Source: Rhea pennata
Taxonomy: Eukaryota > Chordata > Aves > Rheiformes > Rheidae
Assembly (NCBI RefSeq): GCF_028389875.1
Contig: NC_084665.1
Span: 3,038,001-3,102,000, forward strand
DNA: 64,000 bases
Direction: 5' to 3'
In this document: positions 37,410 through 49,300 of the stretch, in pieces
How the letters are laid out: each line of letters begins with the position of its first letter
Numbering within the stretch: position 1 is the stretch's first letter
The notes under the pieces: generated by a model
Told to the model about the DNA's origin: nothing
The model's input: only the letters and a program-made list of their open reading frames with translations
The model's database searches: none
Position numbers and translations under genes: made by a program

Positions 37410-40400
37410 AGAGTCCTTGCTGTCCTGTAGTCTCTTTCTGCAGAGAAGCGGGGCTGAGAACATGCATAACACCAAGTTCCTTCATCTTTCAAGGTTGTGG
37501 TGGTGCATCTATTTGGGTTGTGATCTTTAGTCCAGCAAAAGTCTATGTAGTGCTCAATCTACTAATGGCATACACAATTGTCTGCCCAAGTCAGAATCTC
37601 CTTCAGTTCCTGCTGTCCTCCTTCAACAGTAGCCAGATATCCACCCAAAGGACCTCGGCTGTCTGAATTCCCCACTGCTTCTGCACTGGGTTACCCAGTA
37701 ACCACTGGGTTACTTTCACCTTGGCATCTACTGCTGCCTGCAGAGACTCTGCCAGCAGGTTTAGACACAGTTTATGAGTGAGCAGCCAATCTTCTTGGGC
37801 TAACACATTCAGTCAATAGCTCAGACTAACATGCTCCCCTTCCTCACTGCTTCCACACAGGCACCCAGCAAATCTTTGCAGCTGGCAGCTGGGAGAAGAA
37901 GTGTTGGTCTCTCTGTCTCCCTGGAATAGGCTGATTCTCACATTACTGAGTTGCTATCTTCATATTCTCTGGTTTTTTTCTGAGCATTTTACACATTTTC
38001 ATGGCATTATTTTTGCTCTTGACTCCTTATGCTACTGAGCGTAACCTTCTGTACACGTCACTTCTGTCTGTATTTCTGCTTTCCTTCTCTTGCATGGCTT
38101 TCCCTCACAGTGAGCATGAAGCTGGTACCTAGGGATGGGAAACAGTGTTCAGAGCCTAGTAGATCTGAACCTGTACTGTACTAGGAGGACCTAGAGGTGG
38201 ACTCCTGGAGCACAAGAAGGTGTTTTGGACATGGTTAATACAAAAAAACATTCCTCGTCAGAGATACCCAGACATAGCTCCTTCGGTGGAGAAGGGCATT
38301 TGGGGCATGGCAGACTAAGCCTTATCAGTGCACCTGAGCCTTGAGAGGGCCCCTGAAGTCATGGAGGATGTTTAGGCATGCATGCAGATTGCACATGTGC
38401 ATATATAGCTGGTGTCCATGGCAGACGTAGGAGGCTCCACGCGCTTTACCTTGCTGGGTGCTGAGAGCAAACAGTGGGGCACAGCATGTGCGTGTGCGTT
38501 AAGGGTTGAGGTAGTGAGTTGTGAGCTTGGAGATGTAGAAGCTCAGCCAAGACTTAGCTGGAGGTGAGGGTGACTGTGGGGAGGTCTGGAAGCTAATGGG
38601 GTGGAGAAGGTAGAGGTTGTCTCTCTGACGCTGGCTGTGGGCATTTGGAGGGTAAAATGCTGTGAACCACAGCGATGTCTAGACGATTTGGCAGCTTTGA
38701 TGATGAATGTTCACTATATGGTTAATAGTCTTCTTGTGTGTGTCTATTTTACAGCATAGCAAAATGATAAAATCCCCCAGCTAGCAGGTTTTCCCCTCAT
38801 CCTGGCTACTACAAAGCATTTTTCTTTATCAAGCCTTCATGATGGAATTTACTGGTCTTGGGAGAAGATTTTTTTTTAGTTGGTATCAATGACTGCCACA
38901 TCTTTGGGGTTTAGGCTGTTATTGCTCAGGAGGCACTACTGGTTAACTCAAACATTTCTTTTTCTCTCAGCAGGTATCATTTTCCTTAAGGAAAGGAGGT
39001 TTGGAGCAATAGCTGTTATTGGCTCCATATGCCTATAAAGCAAAGGAGAGTAAATATAATATTTTTGTCCACATTACAGGTGCAGTAGTGCACAGCTTAT
39101 CAAACAGGTTGTTCCAGTGGAAGTACAATTGAGAACAATCCTACGGCTAAAAGCTTAAATACAGTCATGTTTGAGTGGTGATAAAACTAAATGTATGAAC
39201 AGGAGCAATGATGCATTTCTGTAGTCTCATGTTTGTCTTTACTTCTGTTTAATCTCCAGGTGAAACTTTTCTGGTCCTAGGTAAAAAAAAATCGAACTTG
39301 TATTTATTGTTTACCTGGTCTTACCCGCTTTTTTAACCGCTTAGCGTTGAGAGATCAGGGTTTTTCACTGATGTTTTGGAGTCTAGGGCTTACAATGTCC
39401 AGATTATTGTTGAGGCTTGAGAGTTATTGGTCTGATGAATATCATGGGATTGTGGGAATATCATGGGATTGTGGGTTTATCATTTACAGTGTGCAGTCTG
39501 TTGCTGAGAGTTTTACAATTTATAAGCTATTGCTGAAGGTTGAGGGCTTACGGTTTGTCACTCAGGGCTTATTGCTGAGGGTTTCTCAGTGACGGTTTAT
39601 CATATAGTTTATTACCAAGGGCTCAAAGTTTATACAGGGTCTGTGGTTTCTTGTTTAGGGATTAGGGTTTAATGGGTTGTTGTTTAAAGGTTTACAACAT
39701 ACAGATTAAAAATAAACTATAAACTGTAACTCCTAAAAAATAATCTGCTCATCCTTATTTAGGATTTGTATTAAGTGGGGAGGGGGCAGGAGGAGTTTGA
39801 ACATACTAGAGTTTAACCTATGAGTTCATTCAATCCCACTTATTATTGTGGGTACTAACCAAGAAATAACTGCTTGTTATGTATGTGCCATCTGCAGTGT
39901 CCCTGCACACAGTAGAAGTTGTCCGAACAAAGCGACCCGGAGTGAAGATTACACAATCGCTCTGGGACTATTCAGGGTCATATTGGGCTGCTCTCAAGCT
40001 CTCTTGGGCCATTTGAGGGTCCATGGACATCCTTTGGCATTTGCAGTACTATTCCTGTAATCTCTGAGGCTTTTCTCTGGGATTTCTCTAGGATTTTCCC
40101 TAAACACCTTGAAAGTGTTTCAGGGGTCTTCAGAGATCTTCTCTCTTCTGGGGAGGACAACTCACCCATCAACGCCAAAGCAGTTTCAGGGTTGTGACCA
40201 CCCAATAATCCCTACAATGGAAGAAGGCTCAGAGGAGATGGGCAGGGCAAGGTGCCCATGAAGCTTGGGAATGGTGCAGGCACAGAGAACTGGCTTTATC
40301 TCAACATAAAGGGGGCCGGAGGACAAACTTTGTTTTAGATAAGTAGCCATAGACCAGGTGTAAATGTTTCTTCCTGAGCTGATCCAAAGAATATGAATGT

Positions 40401-43300
40401 CTCTCTGCGACAGCCAGACCAGCACGGGGAAAGCGAATATGTGGCTCAGCTTAACACAGAGTATAAAACCTCAACAACTAACAAAGGGATTTCAAAGAGA
40501 GCAACAGGCTTGAGCTAGCTTCAACTCAGTGATTCGGACACCCAGCATCATGACCGTGAGCATATTATAGAGACTGGTAATGGCAGTCACACTGGTATTG
40601 TGATTGAACTGTGTAAGCGTACACTTAAGTTGTGATTTCAGTATATTGCTGTATGACTCTGCCAAATCAAAACTCCTGTGTAACATCAGGTATCTTCAAA
40701 GTAAAGATTTATATTAAACTCTGCACTCTCCATATGTGTGGAATATCTAAAAGAATCTGGTCAGAGTGCTGGACTCTGACAAGGGTGTCCAGTGGTCTTC
40801 TGGAGGGGCTGTCTCCAGGATCTATGGGGCTCTTTTAGGATCCTGTGGCCATTCTCAGCTTTTCTGGGGTGGTTGCAGCCCTTCTCACAGTGCTCATGCG
40901 TATCCAGGGATTTCCAGGACTGGTCTCAGCATCTGCAGTGCTGTTGCCCAGGTCTCTGGGGACAGAACTGGCATCTCCAGAGCTAGTACCAAGGTTTGGT
41001 TGTTCAAGGTCCTGTGGGGATCTGAGAGTCTCTTGGGTGGTTCACGTTGTCCGTGAAACTGTCACCAGTGCCTCCATCTGCTGCAGGGAGCAATTGCCAC
41101 ACCTGGGCTGAAAGCTTCTGTGAGTAAATTGCAAACTAGCATGTTGGCATCACCATGGGGAGGTCTCCTTCCTTCACCATCAGACAAAGCCTGTGGAACG
41201 GGTTTCCCCAGAGAAATCACAGCTGTAGGCACCTCTTTCCACATTTGCCTAGGTCAACATTACTGCAGCACTCCAGTTTGGGACTGGAACCATTTGGGAC
41301 TTTGGGGAAGTCTGGTGATCACAGCAGTGCTTGGTTTTAGGGGTGCTTCACAGAGGGGAACAAGGGCCTGGCATTAAAAGTAAGACTCTGCAGTAGTGGC
41401 CACAAGTGTAATACATGCCTGTCCCCTAGTCTAGTCGAAAGCTACAGCTGGAACAGCTTAGTGGGGACACCCGGACATGGAAACTTTGGGCTAGTTTCTG
41501 CTTTTCTCTGGCTAAGGGCACTAATGGCCCTGGGCACATCAATTGTGTGCACAAGCCCCTTTCAGTTGCCAGGCAGCTGGATTTCTTGTGACAATGATGC
41601 ACATTTCTGTCCCTGTGCAGAGGTGCAGGGAAGGAGAGACATTTTCCGTGTCAGGTGATGTTCTGCCACGGGAGTGAGCAGGACTGGATCTGTTCTTACC
41701 CAATTTTCTTTTGTTTTCAGCTGTGTGGGCCCTGGCCACCCTCATCTCAGCTGGTGCATGCAGCTGGTGTTGCAGGTGACTGCCTGGAAGTGTGCTGCCC
41801 CCAGGCATGTGAAAGGAGACCTACGTCTGATGCCGAGGGGAAAGGCAACCTTGGCTGTATGGTAGAACACAAACATGGAGTTGGTGTAGGATGGGAGAGA
41901 TAATGGGATGGATTCCTACGTTGGCTAGGTATTGCTTGGTTTGTCTTATCAATGTTGCAGGCAGCACTTTCTCAGGATGTAGAGATGCAGCAGGGTCCTC
42001 AGAGGAGAGGTGGGTCAGCCAGCCTGTATTACAGCCTGGCTACTGCCTGCTGCTGTCTACGCGGCATCCGAGGCATCGTTGCTATTGGCCAGAAGTGCAA
42101 ACTAGAACAGTGATCGTTTAGTAGAATGAAGTTTGAGGGGAAAAGTCAAGGAGCAGAGTCACTTCTGCTTTCCCCTCCACCCCTTTGCATCACAGCATCA
42201 CATCTTTCTGCTGCAGGACAACATCTGCCTGGCTATTTGGCAGGCACACTGGAAGGCTCAAGGTCTGCGTTTGCCCTGTACATTGCAAAGATAGTCACTG
42301 CTATGATCTGTGCTTCTGGGGAAGCAGGTGGACATGAAATCATGAGAGCTCATCCCACTTTGGAGTATGACCAGGAGCAAGAATGCAAGAGTCTGGACAG
42401 GTAAGGGGCCCTGCACTTAGCTCTTCCAATCTTTGGCCTTGCTGGACTAGCAGCACCTTTTGATGACTGCATGGACTTCTATGGGTTATAAACTACCAGG
42501 AACATAATACACTCATAAAAAATATCATGTGTGAATCTGATAAAAACAAATTACCTCAAATCTAACTGGATGCTAGATAAATCACAAAGTGCAGCTACAG
42601 CTATTTTTTGTTTGGAGATAGCTTGGAGATTTTTCCAGATTGACACTCAAAGTTGGTAAAAAGTACATGCAGAAATCTCACTGAATGGGACAAGGCTAAG
42701 CATTTGTCCCAAACATATAAAAAAAGAAAATAGGTTTTGCAGATTATTTATATTTATCCCAGATATTTTCTAAAATGAGATTTTTCCTGTCTTTGAAGCA
42801 CATATCACACCTTCTACTGTTAAAGAAGAAAAGGCAGTTAACCTAAGGGGGCAGGTCATGAGCAACCTACCACATCTTTGTGGTTCCTTCAGAAAGATGT
42901 TCTTGGAAAACGTATTTCTTGGAAATACGTCATGATTTATAGCAACCAGCATAGAGTGCTATGCTGATGATATTTCTCATATAGTGTCTGCAAGGAAAAT
43001 CTGGATAGTAATCAAGTTTTCATTACTGAAAGGTTTATTAAAATGTCTAAACCCTCCAGATCCTGAATTTGCAAAAATAAGATGCCTCTGGTTTGGTGCA
43101 AGCTTGTTTAAGAGGACAGGAGGAACCGTTAAAAAGAAACATTCATGAGCAGAAAAAAGTTTAGATAATAATGCATGGAAAGAGATGAAAAACACACACC
43201 AGAAGACGCCAAGGGGAAAAAACAAACAAACAAACAAACAAAAAAAAACAAAAAAAAACGAAACAGAGTTTGGAGAGTCTAATAGATTAAGGGCAAAAGC
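37410..43300. other. Gene-free stretch between SLC22A7 and TTL
   Basis: No coding exon is recognisable on either strand. Contents: a G+T-rich degenerate repeat around 39345-39710, a stretch at about 40180-40790 with a TATAAAA box and an ATTAAA signal that could be an old LTR (low certainty), and an (AAAC)n-like run at 43219-43258. Open frames at 40766-41056, 41655-41903 and 42126-42404 have no recognisable relatives and no splice partners. Confidence 0.55.
39345..39710. repeat. Degenerate GGGTTTA/TTGCTGAGG-rich repeat
   Basis: About 365 bases in which variants of GAGGGTTT, TTAGGGTTTA, GGGCTTA and TTGCTGAGG recur at irregular spacing, together with a directly repeated GAATATCATGGGATTGTGGG pair at 39438-39476. 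The strand is strongly G+T biased. It is not a clean array; the period is about 20-40 bases and drifts. Confidence 0.5.
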
Positions 43301-43754
43301 AAGCTAGCAGGGGGGCGGCACAGGAGCCCGCGGACGCTGCCGCCGGCTGCAGCGAGGCCATGCTCCCCCCCGCGAAGCGCTACGCGCACTGCAGTCGCCA
43401 GGCCAGCCCCCGCCCCCCCGCCTGCGGGTGGCACAGGGGCAGGGATGGCCGCGGCTCAAGGACTAATGGGGACACGGGGCCCGGGACGGGCACTGAAAAG
43501 GGGAGTCGGGGCCGCCCCGCGCGGAGACTCGGCTCGCCGGGGGCGTGTGTGGGGGGGGGGGGGAATGGCGGCGGCCACCGCCGCGTCGCCTGGAGACGGC
43601 GAGGGAACCCCACCCCCCGGACGCTTCCGCTTTGTCACTTCCTTTTCCTAGAGGACGAGATTAGCTCTGCTTCCGGGGCGAGGCAGTGCTGGGCTCGGGG
43701 GCGGGAGGAGGAGGCTCCGCACGCGCACCCCGGGAGAGGAGCCCCCCCCCCCCT

Positions 43755-44110
43755 CCCCCTACGCGGTGCGGGAGCAGCCCCCTCCCCCCCCACCACCCAC
43801 ACGGGGGTAGGAGCGCCCCACAGGCGGGGCCAGATCAGCCCCCCACACACACCCCCGGGGGTAGGAGCGCCCCACGCGCAGGGCAGGAGCAGCCCCATAC
43901 ACGGGGCAGGAGCACCCCACACGCGGGGCAGGAGCAGCCCCACACGTGGGGCAGGATCACCCCACACGAGGCGGGAGCAGCCCCACACGTGGGGCAGAAA
44001 CAGCCCCACACACGGGGCAGGTGCAGCCCCCACGCGGTGCAGGTGCAGCCCCACACACACTCCCCGGGGCCGGATCACCCCCCCCACACACACTCCGGGG
44101 CAGACTCCCC
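43755..44110. repeat. GC-rich minisatellite, 22-23 bp unit, upstream of TTL
   Basis: Roughly fourteen imperfect copies of a unit close to GGGGCAGGAGCAGCCCCACACG stand head to tail, with GTGC, GATC and GGTA variants. The last copies expand their CA and C runs. Because 22 is not a multiple of three, the array reads as repetitive Pro/Arg/Gly/Ser peptides in all frames, which explains the long spurious open frames. The array ends about 300 bases before the TTL start codon. Confidence 0.9.
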
Positions 44111-44403
44111 CCACCCCCTGCCCGCCCGGGGGGGCAGGACGGCCCCGCCGCACCCCGCCTGCCGCCGCCGCCCGGTCCCGCCCCCGATGAGCTCAGCGCT
44201 GCGGCGCGGCGCGCAAGGGCGGGGGGTCCTCCGCGGCCATGCGGAGCCCGGCCGGGCCCGGGCGAGGGCGGTGGCGGCGCAGGGCCCTGCCTAGGCCGCG
44301 GCGGGGCCCCACGGGCCGGCGCCAGGAGCCCGTGGGGCCGCGGGGCTGAGGCCGGGCCGGGTCTCGCGTGTCCCCCCCCACCACTACCACGACCCCCGGC
44401 GCC

Positions 44404-46358
44404 ATGTACACCTTCGTGGTGCGGGACGAGAACAGCAGCGTCTACGCCGAGGTGTCGCGGCTCCTGCTGGCCACGGGGCGCTGGCGGCGCCTCAGGAGGG
44501 ACAACCCCCGCTTCAACCTCATGCTGGGCGAGAGGAACCGGCTCCCCTTCGGCCGGCTCGGTAAGGAGCTGCGCGGGGAGCCCCCGCCCTCGGCGGGGAC
44601 AGCTGCTGTCCCCCGGCTTTCCCCGTTTTTTTTTTTTTTTTTTTTTTGGGGGGGGGGGGGAGGGTTCCGCAGAGGCCGGTGTCCGTCTGTCCAGTCCGTG
44701 CGTCCGCCTGCCGTCGGCTCCGGGCGATGTGGGAGGCTTCGGGGCCGGCGCTGGGCGGCTCTGTCCCCGCAGGCCCTTCTGCCCCCGCTGAGGGTGGACA
44801 CAGGGAAGAGAGCCTGCTGCTGAGGGGTCCGAGCGGGCCCCGGCGGGGCGCGGGGACGCGCTGTCATCGCCGCCGCGAGCCTGGCAGGTCTCTCCCGCCG
44901 CCCCGCGCCTAGCGGGCCCACTGCAGCCCCTGCGGTTCGGGAGAAGGCGTCTGCCAGCCGGCAGGACCCTCTCGGCTGTGACGCCCCCGCCGTGCCAGAC
45001 CCAGACCCCGCAGAGGTGCTCAGCAAACCCCCGGGGTGGGCCTGCAAGCCGCTCGGATTTATCCAACAGCAGGGGTTTCCAAGCAGGCTCCAGCCTCTCC
45101 CATCCTCCTTTCTTCACCGGCCCAGTTCCTCCATCACTGGTAACAACAGGGGCTGGTTACTGTGGGGCATGGGCCACTCAGAGCAGTGGGCTCCCCTCTT
45201 GGACCTCTGTTCTCCTGGGAACCAACCAAATTCAATAAACTGGAAACAGAAAGAAATTTGACAGTTTATACTAATCTCTTTCAGGAAATTAGTGCTTGGC
45301 AGTACTGGACACAGAAATACCTGAAGTTACAGATCTTTGGCTAGAAGGGGTTTTTCAGCTATCTTGCATTTAAAGATCAGAGAATAAAATAGCGACTCAC
45401 TACAGGCCCATGATTTAGGGGTTGAAATGCATAGTCAGTATCTGTGATCTTGCAGCTTCCTGGACTTTAAGATAACGTTTCCTCCAGGCCTTTTCTGCCC
45501 GGCAGACACCAAGGAGGGTAACTAAAACTATTTCAGGGTCTAAATCACCCCCACAAGCATTTGTTTGAAAAGAGAAGGTGAAGAAGCAGCACATGCTGTT
45601 GTGCTTGGGGGATCCTGCTGGTCCCAGGTATCATTTTATACCAGAACACTTTTGTATCATGTTTCCTTTATGGATGCTCTTGTCAGATGTTGTCACCAGG
45701 GACCTAGGTGTTGCCTGCTGTGTCACTCATCCCCCACACATATATGCTCAGCTTCATAGTGGTGTGATAGAGACTGCACAACTGTCACCCAGATTTGCAC
45801 TACTCTTTTGATGACTGCTGCCATCAAGTGACTTTTAGCAGAGGCCATCAGGAGAGTCTGGGGGACAAAGGATGGCAGTCCAACACAGAGGCAGAGACCC
45901 AAAAAAACAGTGGGGTCTTCATTCTTGGACCTGCTTGGCCTTCTGCTGAAGACCTTCAAGCAGAGGTTGGAGCAACAGAGATTCCCCAGAGGTCCCCTCC
46001 CACCCCAGCTATTCAGGAGGGGACTTGCTGTGTGCTACCATAGGGAAGCAAGACTCAGATTCTTTTAACATTTCCCAAGGTTTCATGATACCTGATCCTG
46101 AAGGGGATTTGACAGTAAATGACAAACAAGGGCATTTCCTAAGCTGTGATCTTTGTGTCACCGTGCACTTCCCTGCATCTTTGTACTGCACTTAGAGTAA
46201 CTGAAATTCTGACCTTTAAATCTGCCACTAGCAATTGGGGAACATTTGCAGGGTGATTCTGTCAGTTTCCAGTGTGAATTAATAAGTCATTCTCCTATGG
46301 AAAATGGGAGTTTATGTTCAAAACAGACTTGAATAAAAGCATGATTTTTCTTAACTAA

Positions 46359-46389
<31 letters not shown>

Positions 46390-49300
46390 TACAGGAGCCA
46401 GTATTAGCTTAGAGCTCATGTCTGTGACACTGGGCAAGGAAATGGCCTCACTTCTCAACTACATAGGTTGTTTGCACCAAGCTGATGTTTTTCCTTCATT
46501 AATTGAGAATTTGTCTCAACTCTGTCTCCCTTTGTAGGCCATGAACCCGGACTTGTGCAGCTGGTGAATTACTACAGGGGAGCAGACAAGCTGTGCCGCA
46601 AAGCGTCTCTGGTGAAGTAAGAAAGTTACTGAAATGTTAGGTGGGATTGGCAGGAATTTTTCTTCTAACCGTTGTCAAGTGTTGAATCTATTCTGAGGGT
46701 ATTCGCAGAGAACAGCTGGCAAAATCTGCCCTGGGATTATGGTAGCTTGTGCTGTCTTCAGACTCCTCTGCTGGTCTCCACTGCTATCTGTATGCACAAA
46801 GAGCTCTGGATAACTTCAGGGGAAATGCTATTTCCCCTGCATTACATCTGCTTGAAATAGAGTGTATTGAATCAGGCAGAGAGGAGTAAAAGAAAAGAGC
46901 CAAATCAAAAAAAAAAAAAAAAAAAAAACAACAGTATCTGGTCTTTTTCCTTACAAATAGATTAAAACCTTAATTAAAACCTGCTCCTTTTATTCTCTAT
47001 ATCAAACAGAGATGAGGCACTAATGTGCCTTTAGCTAATCAGATTTATTGGCCAAATGAATGCTCAGAGAATCTCCAGGAAGAGCTGGCTTGGGGATTTT
47101 TTTCTGCATGACCCGCTATGCCAGGGTCTCATCGGAAAAATGGAGGTGAATTGTCACTATAGATGGCCACAGCCCATGTGCTAGTTCTGCGACTGTTAGG
47201 CCATCCTCCTGTCAGAGCTGTTGATCTTCTCCAAGCATTTGATTCCATGTTAGCATCTGTCCTGCCTCTTGCTGATAGACTTCTGGAAACAACATATGCT
47301 GGTCCGAGGCCTCTCTTTCCCCTACAAAGAATCTGTCCTCACGTGCTTTTCCCGTAGTGGTGATGGTGTTTGTCAGGAACTAACAGTGTGTTTTGAAACA
47401 AACATTCACTGAGCTCCCCACCTGTATTTCTCTGCAGCCCGTGATCTGGAGCACAACAGCACATCAAGCTTCTTACGAACCCCAAAGGACCACAAATGGC
47501 ATTCCTCTGACACAGGCATCCCAGGGTGTCACTGACTGACTGCTGTTTCAACAGAGAGACACAAGTGTACAGACAGCGTCAGCAAGTCGATAGTTCTGCT
47601 CTGACCTTAAGTGAAACAGAGTGAACGTTCAGAGAGACAGGGAGCTCCCTTGGCTCTGAGAGAAAACAGACCTGGCCTCCAATGATGAGAGTTCACTGGC
47701 ATCTCTAGACAGAGCTGTAAAAGAGCGTATCTGCCAGAGGGAACAGGGCATGATGCAAGAGGGATCCCAGAGACCTCAGAGCATGAAATGCGTGGCTGTG
47801 TCCTTGCCTTCAGTAGGTTCTCAGTGGTCTTGATCCACAGTTGGGAAACCTGTTTTGATTTCAATAGGGATGGCATCAACAGCTGAGCACCAGAATAGAG
47901 AACATTACTGCTCTGGCTTCCCTTCTCCCCGCTGTGATTACAGCTTCCTTCCTGACCTATTAGAGTTTGCAGCATACCTTACCTTCACACTGCATTAGCA
48001 GTGCGGAGCATCTCCAGTGACCTTGTGCAGAGACAATTCAGGCGAGTCCATCACAAGCTCTAGTTCCATGTAAGCTTCTTTCCTGATTGTTTCCTGATAT
48101 CCGTAATACCCACAAAATGTTTAACGAAAAAGTGCAGGTCTGGTTCAAAGAGCGGGGCTTGGCTGCAGCTTGGGGGTGCCATGGTCTCTCTAGGAAAACC
48201 CTAATTTCAAGGGGCAAAGAAAAATACAATAGTTATCACAGACTCCGTGCTAACTGCTATTCATCACAAAGAAAAAGGGCCCAGTTAATGAGGAATTTAT
48301 ACTTGGTAAATTTTGTCCTCGCAGGTGGGGATGCACTGAAGATTAACGGTCTGTCTCTTTTTACCCAGGCTAATCAAGACGAGCCCTGAACTATCAGAGT
48401 CCTGCACGTGGTTCCCTGAGTCATATGTGATTTACCCAACAAACCTGAAGACTCCTGTGGCTCCAGCACAGAATGGAATTCGTCATCTCATAAACAACAC
48501 ACGGACAGATGAGCGGGAAGTGTTCCTGGCAGCTTACAACAGGCGGCGGGAAGGCAGAGAAGGCAATGTGTGGATCGCCAAGTCCTCAGCTGGTGCCAAA
48601 GGTTCATTCTGCAGCAAAACAAGCCCCCTTCTTGTTACTCTTTACTTTTTTCTTGGTCTGTAGAGTCCCAAGGGGTTTGGCTGAGTCCAGCTTATCTCTA
48701 GCTTGTCTCGAAAGGCCTTTCCAACCAGCTGCATACCAGTCAGGCCAGCACAGGGCTCAGCTTTCTCTGCTTGGTGGCGTGGGGCCCTGACATGCATTGT
48801 GGTATGTGTGTGCTCTCCAGGATGTGGATGGCAATGACAGGACCCCCTTTTCCCCTGATGTATCTCAACGCAAAGGAAGGTTTGCTGCAGGGAGAAGGCA
48901 GCAGGGAGCAGGGAATAGGCAAGGGGAATGTGGAGAGCAGGAGAAGAGGGGAGCAGAACAGCCTACGGGGAGGAGGGCAGCACAGACAGCAGCGAGGGTG
49001 AGGAGCCCAGTTCTCTGTACTGTAGCTGAGGCTGATTTCTGCTGGGCAGAATACCACTGCTCGTCTTTCAACTGAACCCAAATATCTGGCACCTAGTAAC
49101 CTACTATGGTCACTGACTGGGCGGACATGAACTCAATGCATCCATATTACACCCCAGCCTCAGGGACAGGTACCAGAGCAAACACAAGCAATGTTAAGCA
49201 TATTTGTAGTCATTTTTGATGAAATCTTAAAAGAAATCAACAGGGAATGTGAAAGCCAGGGGTGGCTGTGAGGAGACTGCATGATATAGCCTTCGTGCAG

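Larger units (their letters stand above)
43300..44900 (+). promoter_or_regulatory. CpG island and presumed promoter of TTL
   Basis: A sharp rise in G+C and CpG begins at about 43310 and continues past TTL exon 1 into intron 1. It holds a GC box (CCCGCCCCC) at about 44178-44186, a 22-23 bp minisatellite, several C or G homopolymers, and the TTL start codon at 44404. No TATA box is evident, as expected for a housekeeping promoter. The transcription start cannot be fixed from sequence alone. Many very long open frames on both strands here arise from G+C richness and are not genes. Confidence 0.75.

Noticed and set aside
43219-43258. AAAC-type repeat as a possible CRISPR or tandem gene array
   Set aside because: Simple (CAAA)n microsatellite without spacers.
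43360-44791. Very long open frames (200-280 codons) on the plus strand upstream of and across TTL exon 1
   Set aside because: They run through the GC minisatellite and CpG island, have low-complexity Pro/Arg/Gly content, disagree with the TTL frame and match no family I know.
45940-46020. Possible very old CR1 tail in TTL intron 1 (AGACCTTCAAGCAGAGGTTGG and CCAGAGGTCCCCTCC)
   Set aside because: Two short CR1-like words only; the TTGGACTAGATGA core and octamer end are missing, so support is too thin for a feature.
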